From NCBI GenBank assembly GCA_021397835.1, contig JAJFZO010000080.1:62001-126000 (forward strand): a stretch of 64,000 nt of DNA. The letters are read 5' to 3'. This stretch comes from Moringa oleifera (taxonomy: Eukaryota; Streptophyta; Magnoliopsida; Brassicales; Moringaceae). The translations under genes and the position numbers were made by a program. The notes below the pieces were generated by a model. The model had not been told where the DNA came from, made no database searches, and worked only from the letters and a program-made list of their open reading frames with translations. Shown in pieces: positions 35,301-47,700 of this stretch (the stretch's first letter is position 1; the number at the start of each line of letters is the position of its first letter).

Positions 35301-38122
35301 AATTAACACATATTATGACAGAAGGTAGACCCAATTGCCCCTAACCAATAAGTGAACCTGAAGGGTTCAGCCCACTAATAAGTAACGGTCATCTTGTAGG
35401 TCAAGTCCAAGGTCCGAATCCCTTTAGGACAATTGAGAGTTTGTTCTTAGCCATTAAATTCAAAGCCCCAGGGAGGAAGAATCCCCTTGGATTCCCCAAC
35501 CCAGATACCTCAGTTATCAAAAAAAAAAAAAAGCCTCCTACCAATAAATGAGACAATCCTTTTCCTTTTTCTATAGAAAACATTAAGTGAAACAAGTTAT
35601 TGGAAAGGGAGAGAAAAGAAATCTCTAAGTCTGTTTTCTTTTTTTTTTTTTTTCAGAAAACATGAAGTGAAACAAGTTATTGGAAAGGGAAAGAAAAAAA
35701 AAAAAATCTCTTAAGTCTGTTTACCAAACTCTCAGCCACAAAAAAGAAAACATTCAAATATTAAAGGTTAAATAAAAGGGAAAAGTTATGCATTATGGGG
35801 ATGCTTTTTTCTACTCCATCCATTTTCAACAGTAGATGGCATAGAAAACTAACATACATGACTAAAGATCGCATGTTCATGTAGCATCTACCAAAAGAAT
35901 TTGACCACCTTGATGCCTCATTAAAAAGATCACTCTACTTCAGGAGGCCCTTAAACTGTAATCAATACAAAAATTTAATATCGATGTCTACAAAAAACAC
36001 CATTCAACTAGCTGAAGAAAGTGAGAGGACAAAGGGTCAAAGGTTCAACCACAATCAAACTATAAGTTCAGTTATGGCCCCAGCATGACTTAATAAATAT
36101 ATGGAAGTTATATATAAAATTAAATAATAATTTAACATTCACAAAAATTAAAATCATAAAAAAAGCTACAAAATTCTCACAAGTAATCATAATAGTTTTC
36201 CAAAATGCATGTAGTATCATAAATGCATAAAGTTGTCAAATTTGTCAAAGTACCCACTTGCATAATACGTAACATTAAAGAAGAAAAAGACCTACATAAT
36301 CCCCTAACAAATAACAACACCGAGAAAAAACCACATAAATCAATCCAATGAGTAACTTTATGACTCAGCCAAGACAATATCATTAAGTTAGACGTAGAAA
36401 CACTTGTCCTAATTAATCAACCTGCATTTCCAATCACCCCTTCCTACTTTGTAACACCAAGAAGAGATCTTCAATCAACCTTATGTTCTGGCATGCAAGA
36501 ACTCCCATTAAACATAGAGAAGCTTGAAAGAGTCCCAAATCAATGCACATGAGGGCAAACTAACACAAGAACTTCCTAAAACTAATCTACTAGCCATTAC
36601 AAGAATCAAAGCCATCACACCATAATTCTTTGAACCACTGATGTTCTTGAACCATGGATGTGTATCCCTAACTTCTTTGGAGAATGTCTAGACTTCTAAA
36701 GTTTGATATTGTTCTTTCAGTAAGAAGATTAATTGTAATCCTCTTCAAAGCAAATCTTGTAACTGAAACACCAAAAATTTTGTCATTACTCTACTGCTAC
36801 AGTATCCTATTACTAAAAAATCTACAGTACATAAATGAGATACAACTTTTCAGATCAATTCGACTCTCGTCAGTGCAAATTGATTCAAATCGTATGCCTA
36901 GAATCTATTTCATTGTTGATGACATAATTTAATGGTCCAAAAATATGTTATAGATGCCAGCAAAATTTAGTCATTAAACATGTGACAAGAAACTCAAAAT
37001 TTTGTGCCACTCTGACCAACTCCAGCCCATATCAACCAAAGTCCTTTGCGTCGACAAAATATCATCACAAGGCCCAAAAGAAATAAGAGTTTTTTGTTGA
37101 AGCAATCTTATATTTAATTTTTTATCAAATTCTAATTGGCTCCACTCTTCTTCCTATTCTTCTTCCTTCAACTTTCTCTATTTTTCATCTTTCTCCTCTC
37201 CTACTTCATGATGCTTCCCTGTACCATGTCAATGCATAAAGGTATAAATGCTTCCAACTTCACATGCAGAAGATAGATTACTGCCATGTTAATAGATAAT
37301 CATGAGACTAACAAAAGGGGGGAAGGAGGGAGACAAGGAAGATAGCAGCCAAGATAAAACAGAAAACAAAAAAAGAAAAACATAAGTTCATTAAACTTGG
37401 TACCAAAAATGATCACTAACGCATTCGTCCATGTAGCCAACAAATATCAGACAAAGGTTATGTGATACAGGTGCTAATATAATTTGGATACACAAGCATG
37501 CAAGACTTGAACATAGGAAAAACAGAATGCAAATTACCCTTGTATCTCACCATGTTCTTCTGCACATCATTATCTGTCTCATGTACTGGACCTTGCATCT
37601 GGCAAGCCCCTCTCAAGACTGGTGTAATCTAAAATGCACAGTAGAACTACATCAATCACCATTCCACAATGCTAACATTAAACTGTGTACATAACACCCT
37701 AATCAAAAATAACACCATCAAATGGAATCTGAATCACCAAGAGAACCAAAGAAAATGTCATCTAAGTGCAGAAATAAAACTAAATAAACACAGAATGCAT
37801 ACGTAAGCTCACACAGAAGAACTAAAACCCTAAGTCCTATAAGTCAATCAAACAGCTGAAACACCAATTTCACAATCTCTTTCGAACACTTCCATTGTAG
37901 CCTTATCAATCAACTAAGGTTCAATGAAATAGAAAACCAACTTGAAATCAAAAACACAACAACCCCACCAAATTAGTAAAATAATTTCGACAATAAATTG
38001 GAAACAATCAAAATCGAAACCCTAATCGAGAAGTATTTACATGCCTCCGGTTGCAAAATCATCTCCGACGAATTGTACAGCTCCTCCACGCTACGGTCCT
38101 TCCGCTTCCCTGCCGCCTCCAT
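26366..38122 (-). CDS. AIPP2-like: PHD-finger protein, AIPP2/PAIPP2 family (12 exons)
   Basis: Predicted nuclear chromatin reader. Known of the family: Arabidopsis AIPP2 and PAIPP2 bind unmodified H3K4 and act with BAH proteins and CPL2 in transcriptional repression; the same role here is inference. Exons: 38122-38045, 37628-37551, 34649-33669, 32880-32795, 32673-32579, 32484-32176, 32022-31504, 31329-30510, 30390-30160, 30031-29907, 28527-28121, 27400-26366. All join in frame, giving 1587 codons. Seen: a Cys cluster CNVCSAPCSSC (residues 75-85); a complete C4HC3 PHD finger (C383, C386, C398, C401, H407, C410, C425, C428) split over exons 4-5; a low-complexity Ser-rich middle; a CCHC knuckle (about 798-811); the AIPP2 SPOC-like domain (about 988-1123, from WQGGFEV to FFLWGVFRGRR); and a C-terminus with NLELALGA and DVSASLSLSLSFPFP. 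Start chosen at the ATG giving MEAAGKRKDRSVEELY. Intron 1 splicing is ambiguous (see findings). No inactivating change seen. Confidence 0.88.
29015..29411. repeat. Possible small inverted-repeat element in intron 10
   Basis: A perfect 14-base inverted repeat, tttggcaagcagtt at 29015-29028 and its complement at 29398-29411, bounds about 400 bp inside intron 10 of the PHD gene. I see no clear target duplication. It could be an old MITE or chance. Confidence 0.3.
30588..30667 (-). repeat. 39-bp in-frame coding duplication
   Basis: Within exon 8 of the PHD gene the protein reads MKDAPSNALAAMS followed by LKDAPSNALAAVS, a 13-residue tandem duplication. It keeps the frame and lies in a poorly conserved linker before the SPOC-like domain. 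Confidence 0.75.
34685..35167. repeat. Tandem duplication of about 240 bp in intron 2
   Basis: Two adjacent diverged copies (about 34685-34919 and 34920-35167). Each starts near 'aacag.acaaataaaatcaa' and ends 'catcaccacccaatgcc', sharing 'attcagctaatgatctatta'. They lie in intron 2 of the PHD gene. Confidence 0.85.
35358..35532 (+). mobile_element. tRNA-type SINE in intron 2
   Basis: About 175 bp with an RNA polymerase III B-box-like motif (ggtccgaatcc, 35411-35421), a poly(A) tail (35519-35532) and imperfect flanking direct repeats: cctaaccaataagtgaac (about 35340-35357) and cctaccaataaatgagac (about 35537-35554). It is inserted antisense to the PHD gene, inside intron 2. The drifted target duplication indicates an old insertion. 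The A box is not clear. Confidence 0.72.
35572..35725. repeat. Tandem duplication of about 80 bp in intron 2
   Basis: Two copies, from 'agaaaacattaagtgaaac' (about 35574) and 'agaaaacatgaagtgaaac' (about 35656). Each contains 'aagttattggaaaggga' and ends 'ctaagtctgttt', and they are separated by a poly-T tract. Probably replication slippage. Confidence 0.8.
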
Positions 38123-38640
38123 CGCGGACACAACCGATCGCAATCGAAATCCAACATTAAACTCTTCGACTTTCGCAATTGCAAAAACCTTCAATCTCTC
38201 TCTCTAGCTTCTCAGTCAATTTTCTCTCTCCAAATACAGAGATTCAGTTTCAATTCAAGATTGTCCTTTTTCCAGATGCAAACAACAACCAGATAAGCAC
38301 CTGCTGTATGTTACACAGGATCTGATATATACATACATATATAACTTATTTATAAACGTATATGCAGGTTTTCAATTGTCAAAAATTTTTCTCTCTCTAG
38401 ATTTCTCTCTCTATGATCTGAGAAAAAAATCTTAAGATGGTCATAGGACAATCCATTTTCATACAAAAACCGTAAGTTAATTACCTTTCACGCCCCTCTC
38501 TCCCTCTGCTTTCTCTCTCTAACTTCTCTGTAAAGTGGGGAAACCTCTCTCTAGATATTCTGTCTACATTCCACAGTATAATATGGGCTTTCTCCTCTCC
38601 TCTCTCTTTGGATTTTCTTGTTCTCTCTCTGCATTCTCCG
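38123..38640 (-). promoter_or_regulatory. 5' UTR / proximal promoter of the PHD gene, CT-rich
   Basis: Immediately upstream of the ATG on the minus strand. The plus strand shows repeated 'ctctctct' runs (38194-38226, 38390-38415, 38495-38540, 38595-38630), so the sense strand is GA-rich. Pyrimidine or GA patches of this sort are common around plant core promoters. No convincing TATA box or transcription start could be fixed. Confidence 0.5.
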
Positions 38641-38815
38641 GGGAAAACGAGCAAATATAATTTCGTTAATTTAACAATTTTATACCCTCATCAGGTTTTC
38701 CAATTTGAGAGGGCCTGTTTTCCCTGTTTTATATTTTCCTTTAATTTTCCCTTTCCAATTGTCGTTATTAACAGAGCTGCGGAGAATATAAGCCAACGAA
38801 AAGCATGCCTTATCG

Positions 38816-39023
38816 CACGTGCCACTGCAATAACAGGGGAGAGGCACGTGTTGTTCATAGTGTCCCTACTGTACGGCGTGGTGTGCTATTGGTGAAGTTT
38901 GGCGAGTCACACGTGGGACTTGGGAGGGTGCCTATGCTGTCTTGCGCTTTCAGGGCTCGTAACCAACAAATCGACCAGGGAGCAAAATAGGGTTTCTTTA
39001 GCCAATTGCGACGCTGACACGTG
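38816..39023. promoter_or_regulatory. Cluster of four CACGTG G-boxes / ABRE-like sites
   Basis: Perfect CACGTG palindromes at 38816-38821, 38845-38850, 38910-38915 and 39018-39023. Their contexts include acacgtggga (an ABRE-like ACACGTGG) and gacacgtgca. They lie 0.7-0.9 kb upstream of the PHD gene's ATG. G-boxes are bound by bZIP and bHLH factors. The cluster could serve the PHD gene or a divergent gene, but none is recognisable to the right. Confidence 0.6.
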
Positions 39024-39129
39024 CATGTTAACCTGCTTAAAATTTTTTGCCCAGTGTTTTTCCTTTTTTCGACTATGCCTCTCTCCGTTCAACAGTAGTA
39101 CAGTACCATAGTACATACTCCATAAGGTC

Positions 39130-42100
39130 AACTAGGTATTAAAAAAAATAACTTATGTAATGGTAGCTTCTATTGAATCACCCCGTTTTAAGGGAAATGG
39201 GGTGCTAGGATTTTCTTTTAAAGAGTACACTTGGAAAAATATATATATTTAAATTAATATTTATTTTTAAGTAAAAATTTAAAAAAATTATTTAATTTAA
39301 TTATTTATTTTTAAGTAAAAATTTAAAAAAATTATTTAATTTAATTATTTATTTTAATTTAATTTAATTAATTTTTATTTTAAATTAAAATTATTTAATT
39401 TAAAAATCTCATATAATAAATTTTTATTTAAAATTTTTGTATTTAAATTATCATTATAAAATTTAAAAAAATTTAAATTATATTTTAAATTTTAAATTTT
39501 TAAACATAGATTAGTTTAATCATATATTTTAATTAAATTTAATTTAAATTTGAGATATTTATAAGCATTATTTTTAAAAACTTTCACAACGAAACTATCA
39601 CAAATTATTAAGTTTAATTTTTTTTTACATTTTCTTCAAGACCGCATCAACCCTTCTTTTTTGTTGTACATTGATTTTTACCCTTACTTGCATATGAAGC
39701 TTTTTTTCTTTTTATTTGACCATACAATATAAGATGTTTATTGTGTTATCACACAAAGGCTAGAAAATCACTCTTTCTCATTTTTAGCCACTCAATGTTA
39801 CTCTTTTATGGAAAAACTCACACTCCCTTCTTCCTTCCTCAGCATAAAGAAACATATTCTCCTCCACATTTCTTCTCCCTATAAGACTTAGTAAGAAGAA
39901 ATCCATTTTGCCATTTACACTTTTAAATTCCTTTGCATTTTAGCTAGATTTTCACATTGAAGAAAGTGGTATGCATGCTTAAAGTGATGGTCTTTGATAC
40001 TATCAACTTACATATTTGTTTCATGGATTTTTCAAGTGTAGTTTTTGTGGAGGTTAAAGTTGGACAGGCAGCCAAGACCCATTATATGCATATGATTTCT
40101 AAGTTTGTTTTCAATGGTTTTACAGTTATGTTTGTGTTCTTGTGCAAAAAAAATCAAAACTCAAGCAAGAATCTTTTTTCTGACTCTAATGTTCTATGAT
40201 CTTCATTATGTGATGCTTGGATTTTACATTAAAACCCCACTATGGGCATATGAAAAAGATTTAATGATAATTGAATATGTAATTACTATTAGAAATGCAT
40301 TACATAAACGCATATTAGTTTTGTACATATCAGGTTAATCATTTTGGGTGATAGCCATATATAATGCAATGATAGTGCAACTTGTTTAACGATAGTGATT
40401 GTTCAAATATAAGCTAATTTCTATTTTATAATTGTCATAGATGTCAATTATGAGTTATTTGACAATATTATCATTAGTAGTGATTTATTGTAACACGTAA
40501 CTAGAAGGATGTGATATGGCATAGGTTGATTAAAATATATTTTTAGCAAAGCATTATGGTAGAGATACCGTGGTTAAATACTGTGCTTATGAGTTCGAGG
40601 TTGATCTACTGCCATGCACACATGCTTTGGCAACTATATAATAAATGACATTTTTATTACAAAATTTCAATGAACATGTTTCTGTGTGGTAGTGATTGAA
40701 TTTATTGACATGTAATTATAGTAAAATATTGCTTAACATATTAATATGAACATTTTTTTGTTTGCACATTTAACTCGTTAATGGCATTTCTGAAACTTAT
40801 TAATCTTATTATTTCACTTAACCATGCAAGAAGAAAACCATAGATTTTGTGTCTTTTTACATATATTACTATGAATAAATGTATCTCTTTAAAACTTACT
40901 CAAAGCCAATTATAACAATTGTAAAACATATGATTAAATTGTTCTATACCATATTAGAAATAGGATTGTACTACCGTTACCAATGTCAAACTACTAAGAT
41001 GTAAAAAGAAGTGGAAAATTCCATCAAGTAGGGAGAAAGTCCGATAAAGAAAGTGTTTTAATTGGTTAATGAATCAACCACGTAAACTGAATATGTTCGC
41101 TAATCCATGTCACATGTTTTTTTTTTTCCCGATCCATGACTAGTCAGTTGACAGTGCTAAATCTACTTCATCACTTTGGCATTTATTTTGATGGTTTTGA
41201 CTTTTAATGATCAGTTGTGATGCATTTATGTTTATTACATGACATTTTCTATTAAACTGTCATAGTGATTTGTATTGATTTAATAGTACTGTAATCCACT
41301 AGACAGTTATCTAGCAGTCAAATAATGATTTATGCTAGAACAATAGTGAGATCTTTATGCAATATAATAACTTAACCGAATATATTTTTTTTTTAGTGGT
41401 AAAACTAGTCGCCAATTTTAATGAATCTTTGAATCCAAATTCTACTCATTGATGATGTCTACCAAAACTTGTCTCACATCATTAGTTACACCTAATATCA
41501 AATTCGATTGATTCCTTTGTTTTTTGAAAATCCTACTTCAATTCAATATGAAAATGACATTTTATATCATGTAATCTTTTTTTTTTTTTAAAAAAAGGAA
41601 ACTCAAATGATATTAGTCATCCAGTTTCTTATTAATAAATGAAAAATGTATAATTATCGTTTCCAATGTCAATAACTATCAACTCAAATATGTTGCCAAT
41701 AAAGTCCATTCAAATATATAGATTTTTTAATCTCATGTGTTCTAAGGCATTGTTGTGTATAGTTATAATTTTAACAAAATACAAGTTCTTAACATTTATA
41801 AATTGCTGTTTCAACCTAAGAACTCAAGTAACATCTTTCGATTTAACATGTATTATTATGGTGATGCCTTTGCGAATCCATGCAATGTCTAACTCAGTGG
41901 AGTTCAATGAGAAGCCTTCCATAATTAGCTCCTTGAACCACAACATGAAGACTCCATTACTCACTCTAAACATTTCATAAAATAAATTATAATTATTAGT
42001 CTACTAGGAATAGAATACATGTTCAAATACACAAAAAATATTATATTAAAAGCCTCACATTTTTCTTTTTTTTAAAAAAAAAAGTTTTGCAAGTTTTTTT

Positions 42101-43380
42101 TTTTTTTGGTATAAACTTGCACTGAATGATTGGAAATGGTAGGCTAAGATGAGATCGCCATTGAAAGTACCTTAAAATTTAATCATTAAATAGGGAAACA
42201 TCCATTGATAGATAAGTAATGATGAATGATGCACAATCCAGTGCATATGGCATATAGTTCACTACTATCAATAATTAAGTAACTATGCTTATAAAACAAT
42301 TAATTACACAACATATATATCACTACCTACAAAGGACAATGCACTATACAATACGCAAATTACTAAAATCATATTGTCCAAAGGGTGTTCTAGAATAGGA
42401 TCCCACCTAAGATTAATAGACTCACCTAAACTAAGGCTATAGTGCTAACACCACCTTTTATGAGTTTTTTGCTACTTCTAGACAAATCTTGGCAAGCAAT
42501 AGGAAGACTTGGCCTATATTCTCTTTCTTCATTGACTTTTATATAGCTAACGTCCACCTAAATCTCATAGACAATGAGTTTGTCCTAATCTTACTCTCAC
42601 CAAGTAGTCTTTCTCAAAAAGAAGACTTTCCTTCAAAGTTTGACCTAAAAATTCATTCTGTACTGCTCTTGGCTTCCCTTTCCTTAAAAAGAGACCTCAA
42701 GCAAGAGAAGTGCCTAACCCCTCGTTGTAGATGATCCAAATTCTTTATCATCACCAAATGGGCCTATTCTTTTTTACACTATGCTTTTATATCTTTGAAA
42801 GATTGTTATTAACCCTTTCTTACTTTTTATTGCAAATAAGTTCCTTTTGATGCGTTGAATGGGTAAGAGAATTTTTGAAGAGGTAGTTAAAGTGACCCAA
42901 AAGGCACTTCCTAGTTATTTTTCTATAAAAAAAAATAATAACATGATAGCCATCATACTATAGAAAGCCAGCTCTTAATAGAGTGTACTTACCTAAATGG
43001 TGACTTTTGCAAAATTTTGCTTTCAATAGGAGTCTACCATGGTCACCATTCCACTCAAACTTAAAGGATCAAAAGCTTTGTGCATGAGATAATGTTGTCA
43101 ACCTTTACCTCTCTAGTCTTGCTAAACCAAAAAGGAAGCACCTGGAGAAATTTCTTCTTTGCTTATTGAGGTATGTATGTATGTGTAGGTAACACATTCT
43201 CCATATTTTCTCTTTATTATTGACTCATAATAATTTTTTTTTGATAGGTTATACATGAGTCTTCTCTAGTAGTAAAGGAGTACACGATTTAGGGCTAAGT
43301 TGAATCTATATTTAAAAAGGCTAAGAAAGCACTAAAAGAAGCTAAAAGAAAAGGAGCCAAGTTAATAGCAACACTCCTTT
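39130..43380. other. AT-rich region without recognisable genes
   Basis: 39230-39560 is almost pure A/T and includes a direct repeat of about 46 bp ('taagtaaaaatttaaaaaaatta', about 39268 and 39314). 39600-43380 has short open frames only and no domain I can identify. Poly-T/poly-A stretches occur at 41571-41597 and 42062-42110. Confidence 0.5.
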
Positions 43381-44545
43381 AAGTAATAGAAGTAAAACCA
43401 AGAATCTCTACACTGAAAGTAAAGATGGTGAAAATGAAAGTAGACTTTAAGCATCTACAAGAGAGATTGAAGAGAGAGTGAAAAACTAAATCAGCTAATG
43501 TTAGAAAAGTGTACTAAAGTGTTTTAGACAGTCAAGAAAGACCAAAGGGAGAATCTTAAAGGAGTATTCAGATTTAAACTTGGATTTCCTTACAACTAAG
43601 CCAAAATCAACCTTAACATCTTAGTCATCTCTAACAGTTCCTAAACTAATTGGGAGTCTAATATTCATTACTCTTGACTCAATGAACTAAATTCTGCAAG
43701 AGCTAAACAAGGATTTTGTTGGACCTAAAGAAAAAACTTCTTAGATGTATTTTCCTTTATATTTTAAACTCTTTGTAATTTAATCTCTTAAGTATGAATG
43801 AAATGAATTTTTCTTTTGACCATTTATACTATCTTCTGCATACTCTTCTTAGGAGACTATTGCCTAAACAAATGAAACTGAGAAAGTTCTTTTGTAAATA
43901 TGTAGTGAAAAATAATAGATGGATAATTTAATCCTATACCATTCAAAGACTTCTCCCTGACTCTTCTTAGGAAATTTCAAACTCTTCCTTAAGTAAATGA
44001 TAAACTCTTCCTTTCTAAGGAAGAGTGTTTAGAGATTCTTTTATTAATGAGTTAAAGTAAACCATCTTTTAGCGTAAAGAATCAAATAACTTTAGCATCT
44101 ATTTTTATGTTTACAGAAAGACTCTTATAGTATCTTAGAAAGATTATTACAAAGTTTTGTCTATTAGAAAGGGTGTCTTATAGAAATAAGATTTAGTAGG
44201 AAGATCCTGTAAATCTTCATTAAACCTTTCTTCATTCTTTCTTAGACCTTGTAACATTAATATCATGACTCTTCTTTTCAACGTAGACTCAAAAACTTAA
44301 AATTCAAAGAGTCCTTTCAATCTTAAAAGAAGAATGTTTAAAAATCTAAGAAGATCTCGAATGAAACTCTTCTTAAATTCATAGGACTCTGCTTTCATCC
44401 AAGAGTTTTCCTTCTTGATTTATCTTTAAAAAACCAAATTTTCCATTGTCAAACCCCAGTAACATCTTTTTCCACAGTCTTATCAAAGTGACGTTGTTGT
44501 TCTTCATGCTGTAAAGTGATCGAGATATTTTTACTCTAATTTTTC
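43381..44545 (+). repeat. Transposon-derived repeat D, copy 1 (uninterrupted)
   Basis: About 1.17 kb clearly homologous to 51371-52196 plus 57676-58079. The first part (about 43381-43720) reads in fragments as a Lys/Glu-rich coiled-coil tail followed by 'AVKK..', 'LKKY..', a pattern like the C-terminal end of gypsy-associated plant ORFs. The rest looks untranslated. It keeps the empty site of the CACTA insertion at about 44140-44150 (atcttagaaagattattac). Confidence 0.75.
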
Positions 44546-44770
44546 ATGTTCACACTAATTTTGCTCTTAGAGACTTTAGTTTTCAAAAAGTTTACTTCAT
44601 CAATAGTCTAAGATTAGGAGTTCAAATAATTTCTTATCGGGGTGTTTGGTTATAGGTTTTGGCTTTGAATATATGGGAGATTAAGATTTTATATGATCGA
44701 GATTAAGTTTGATTTGGCTTAAATCAGGAGTCTCCTACATCGAAGTTTGTAATTTACCTAGACATATTGA
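44546..44770. other. Short spacer
   Basis: Sequence between repeat D copy 1 and the 41-bp tandem repeat. Nothing identified. Confidence 0.4.
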
Positions 44771-44774
44771 TATT

Positions 44775-45070
44775 TACTTCATCGAGCTTATAGTCAATCT
44801 CAATTCATCAGGATTTACTTCATTAGGCTTGGAGTTCATCTCAATTCATTGGGATTTACTTCATTGAGCTTAGAGTTCATCTCAATTCATTACCTTAGAG
44901 TTAATTTTAATTCATCAGGGTTTGCTTCATTAGGCTTGAAGTTCATCTTAATTCATCGAGATTTACTTCATTTGACTTAGAGTTCATCTTAATTCATTGG
45001 GACATGCATTCAGTAGGATTTACTTCATCGGGATTAGAGTTCATCCTAATTCTTTGGGACATACATTCAT
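44775..45070. repeat. 41-bp tandem repeat, about seven degenerate copies
   Basis: The unit is approximately ttcattgagcttagagttca followed by tctcaattcatcgggattta and c. Two adjacent full copies are each 41 bases. Copies become truncated and diverged to the right, fading into related 'ttcatc.agatt' motifs up to about 45250. Confidence 0.8.
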
Positions 45071-45249
45071 CAAAATTTTCTTCAGCGGGATCTTTTTGTC
45101 ATCAAGATTAAAGCCTTAATATAGTTCATCAAGATTCTTCTACCATCAAGATTAAGCTTAGATAGAGTGTTTCCTTCATCAAAGCTTGCATACATCAGGA
45201 TATATGTTCATTAAGATTCTCTTATCCAAAGTTAACTTATCGAGTGTTG

Positions 45250-47700
45250 AAGCATAAGGCATATCATCAGGGCTTGATTAAGGAGTACAAATCAACATGA
45301 AGAAAACTTCCATTATAAAACGTATTAATCTTCCATACCAAAAAAAAAAAAAGAAGAAAATAAAGTCACTTTTAGTTTTATTAGCCTTGAGCTTGGCTTT
45401 GAGGTTTACTATGGTTGGGTCCAAGGTTAGCTTCGAGAATTGGAACCTCTATCAATACTGATGTGGCATTTCTTCAGTAAGCCTCTTAATCATCTCATCT
45501 AAATTGATCAATGAAAACATTCAAATCCTCAGAGTGGACTCAAAAAGCTTTTGCATAAAGAGTTACTTACAACCTACGTTAGGTTAAGTTCGAGATTGCT
45601 TTGCATTTTTTTGACCACATGCTTTTAGATTAGAGAGTTAAATAAAAGGCTTGCTCCCTTATCTTGACATTATATTCTTTTTAGATTCTGAGCTCATTAA
45701 TGGCTCAAGATTGAAATTCTTCTCGAACTGCTCACTCTTCTCGATGTTAGAGGATAAGCTTATTCTTAGTACTTCTTGGACCTACGCTAGCTTTATCTTG
45801 ACATTGCTTACCTTGATTTCAACCTTGGCCATAATGATGATCGACGCTAATATGGTATTTGTTGACAAGTACAACCATCTTTCAAGTGAACTGCAAGAAA
45901 GGGAGAGTGATTGATTTGAAAAATATTAAATGTGTCAGAAAAGGAACTTTTTGAAAATGATTTAGTGAAAAGCTCTTTAGGTACAGAGAAAAGCATGGAT
46001 TTTCTTGACCTACTTGAAAACCCAACCTGCACAATCTCGATGAAAACCCTAATCAGTCATTTGGGATTAACTTTGATAATATTAAGCTACACCAAGTTGG
46101 ACTTCACTTTGTCAAATGTAGATTAATCTTGGTATAAAGGTTCTAGTTTTTTAGAAATCGATCTTTCTCTTTGAGCTATTGAGGACTAAAAAAATGATAC
46201 AAGAAATGCATTCATGCTAACCTGATCATTAGAATCGTCCATGATATTGCTCTTTTTCAATGTAGTTACAGCACATTGACAATAAATTTCTTCTTTAGCA
46301 TTCAATTGAATTTATTTAAGGTGTTATAGAAAGTTAAAAGATAGCTTTACAATATACATGATACTAAAATAAAATGGCATGTATTATAATTACAGTATTG
46401 GGGCATAACTCTTCCATCTAAGTACAAAACAGAGTAGTTTAAAAGTCTTTTAAAAGATAAAAGGTATATCTAAAACTTTAAAGTTATAAATTTTCAAGGA
46501 TTACCACAAAATCAAATTAAAAATCAAGGTAGAGATCACGAGATAAAATGGAGATAACAACTATGCTGCCGCAATACTTTGACCATAACTTTCTTATTTG
46601 TGATCCAAATGAGATTATTATAGTGCCATTGGAAGAATTCCATCTTGAATGATGAATGATTACTATCAAACTCATTACATTAGACAAAATTTGGTTCTTT
46701 TGATTTCTTATACAATTTACCTTGAAAAAAAGAGAGAGTAAAGAAGGAAAAAAAGAGGGCTTTTTAAAGAATTTATGAAGATAAAATTTGTTATCTTTTA
46801 GTTGATGTTGTATTTTTGAGCCTCAAAAGTAAACAAAGAGGGATAACTATCGATGCCCAAATTTTGCCATCACTAAAATCTGAAAATAAAAAATGCCACA
46901 GTCAGCATGCAATTTAAAGAATAACAACATCATTTGAGAAGAATATTGTTCAAATCGACTAAGGGAGTTATTGGACTAAAGAGGGAGAATCTGGTAGGTA
47001 ACCTGCCAGAAGTAAAAAAAAAAGACAAAATGTTAAAACTCTCATTTTGTAATCTTTGACACTCATCCTAGGAAGAGTTTACTTATGACTAGAGATAATT
47101 TGCCTAGAGTGGGGAGGCCATCGAATTCAAGGTGAAGATTAAGGAAGATTTTGTTATGAAGTAAGAAATGAATGATAGGATATAGAAATCTCCATTATAA
47201 ATGAGGAAGAGTGTGCAGACATATCTTTGACCTAGATTAACATTTTTCCCTACTAGAGTCTACTAGTAGCTGGGAAAAATATGAAATTTTAGATGAGTGA
47301 TGAACAATCTGCCTGAGGTTATAATATGAATATATGGACACCAAATTATTTTTGTTGGTAAAAGCAAACTTTTCACCTGCTCATTTAACATTTTTTACAG
47401 TCTTTTTAGTGAGAGTCTAATTAATTTGTGACGCTTAAAACAAGAGGTCTATCTCTAGATTATGTTAAAAGTTGGTGTCTTGAAGCTTGTTAATACTTAT
47501 TTCATCTAATAATAATATTCAAAAGGAGAGAATAAACAAAGAATTACACAAAAAAGTCCATTTTAGTTTGATAAAAAAGATTATATCAAGGTAAAAGAAA
47601 AAAATACACTTAACTATTCTTTTCTTTAGAACCGTTAGTTTCCTTATTCAATTCTTATAAGATATGATTCATAAAATCTAGGGAGATGAAGATAGGACAT
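45250..47700. other. Unassigned, probably transposon-derived
   Basis: Short open frames only (for example 45651-45914 +, 87 codons with a hydrophobic stretch, and 45932-46126 +). No motif recognised. The position between transposon relics suggests degraded internal or untranslated element sequence. Confidence 0.4.

Noticed and set aside
40550..40625. SINE-like B-box (gagttcgaggttg)
   Set aside because: There is no A box at the right distance, no poly(A) tail and no flanking duplication.
45651..46126. Two plus-strand frames as a host gene
   Set aside because: They are short and separate, with no recognised motif, and lie inside a transposon-rich stretch.
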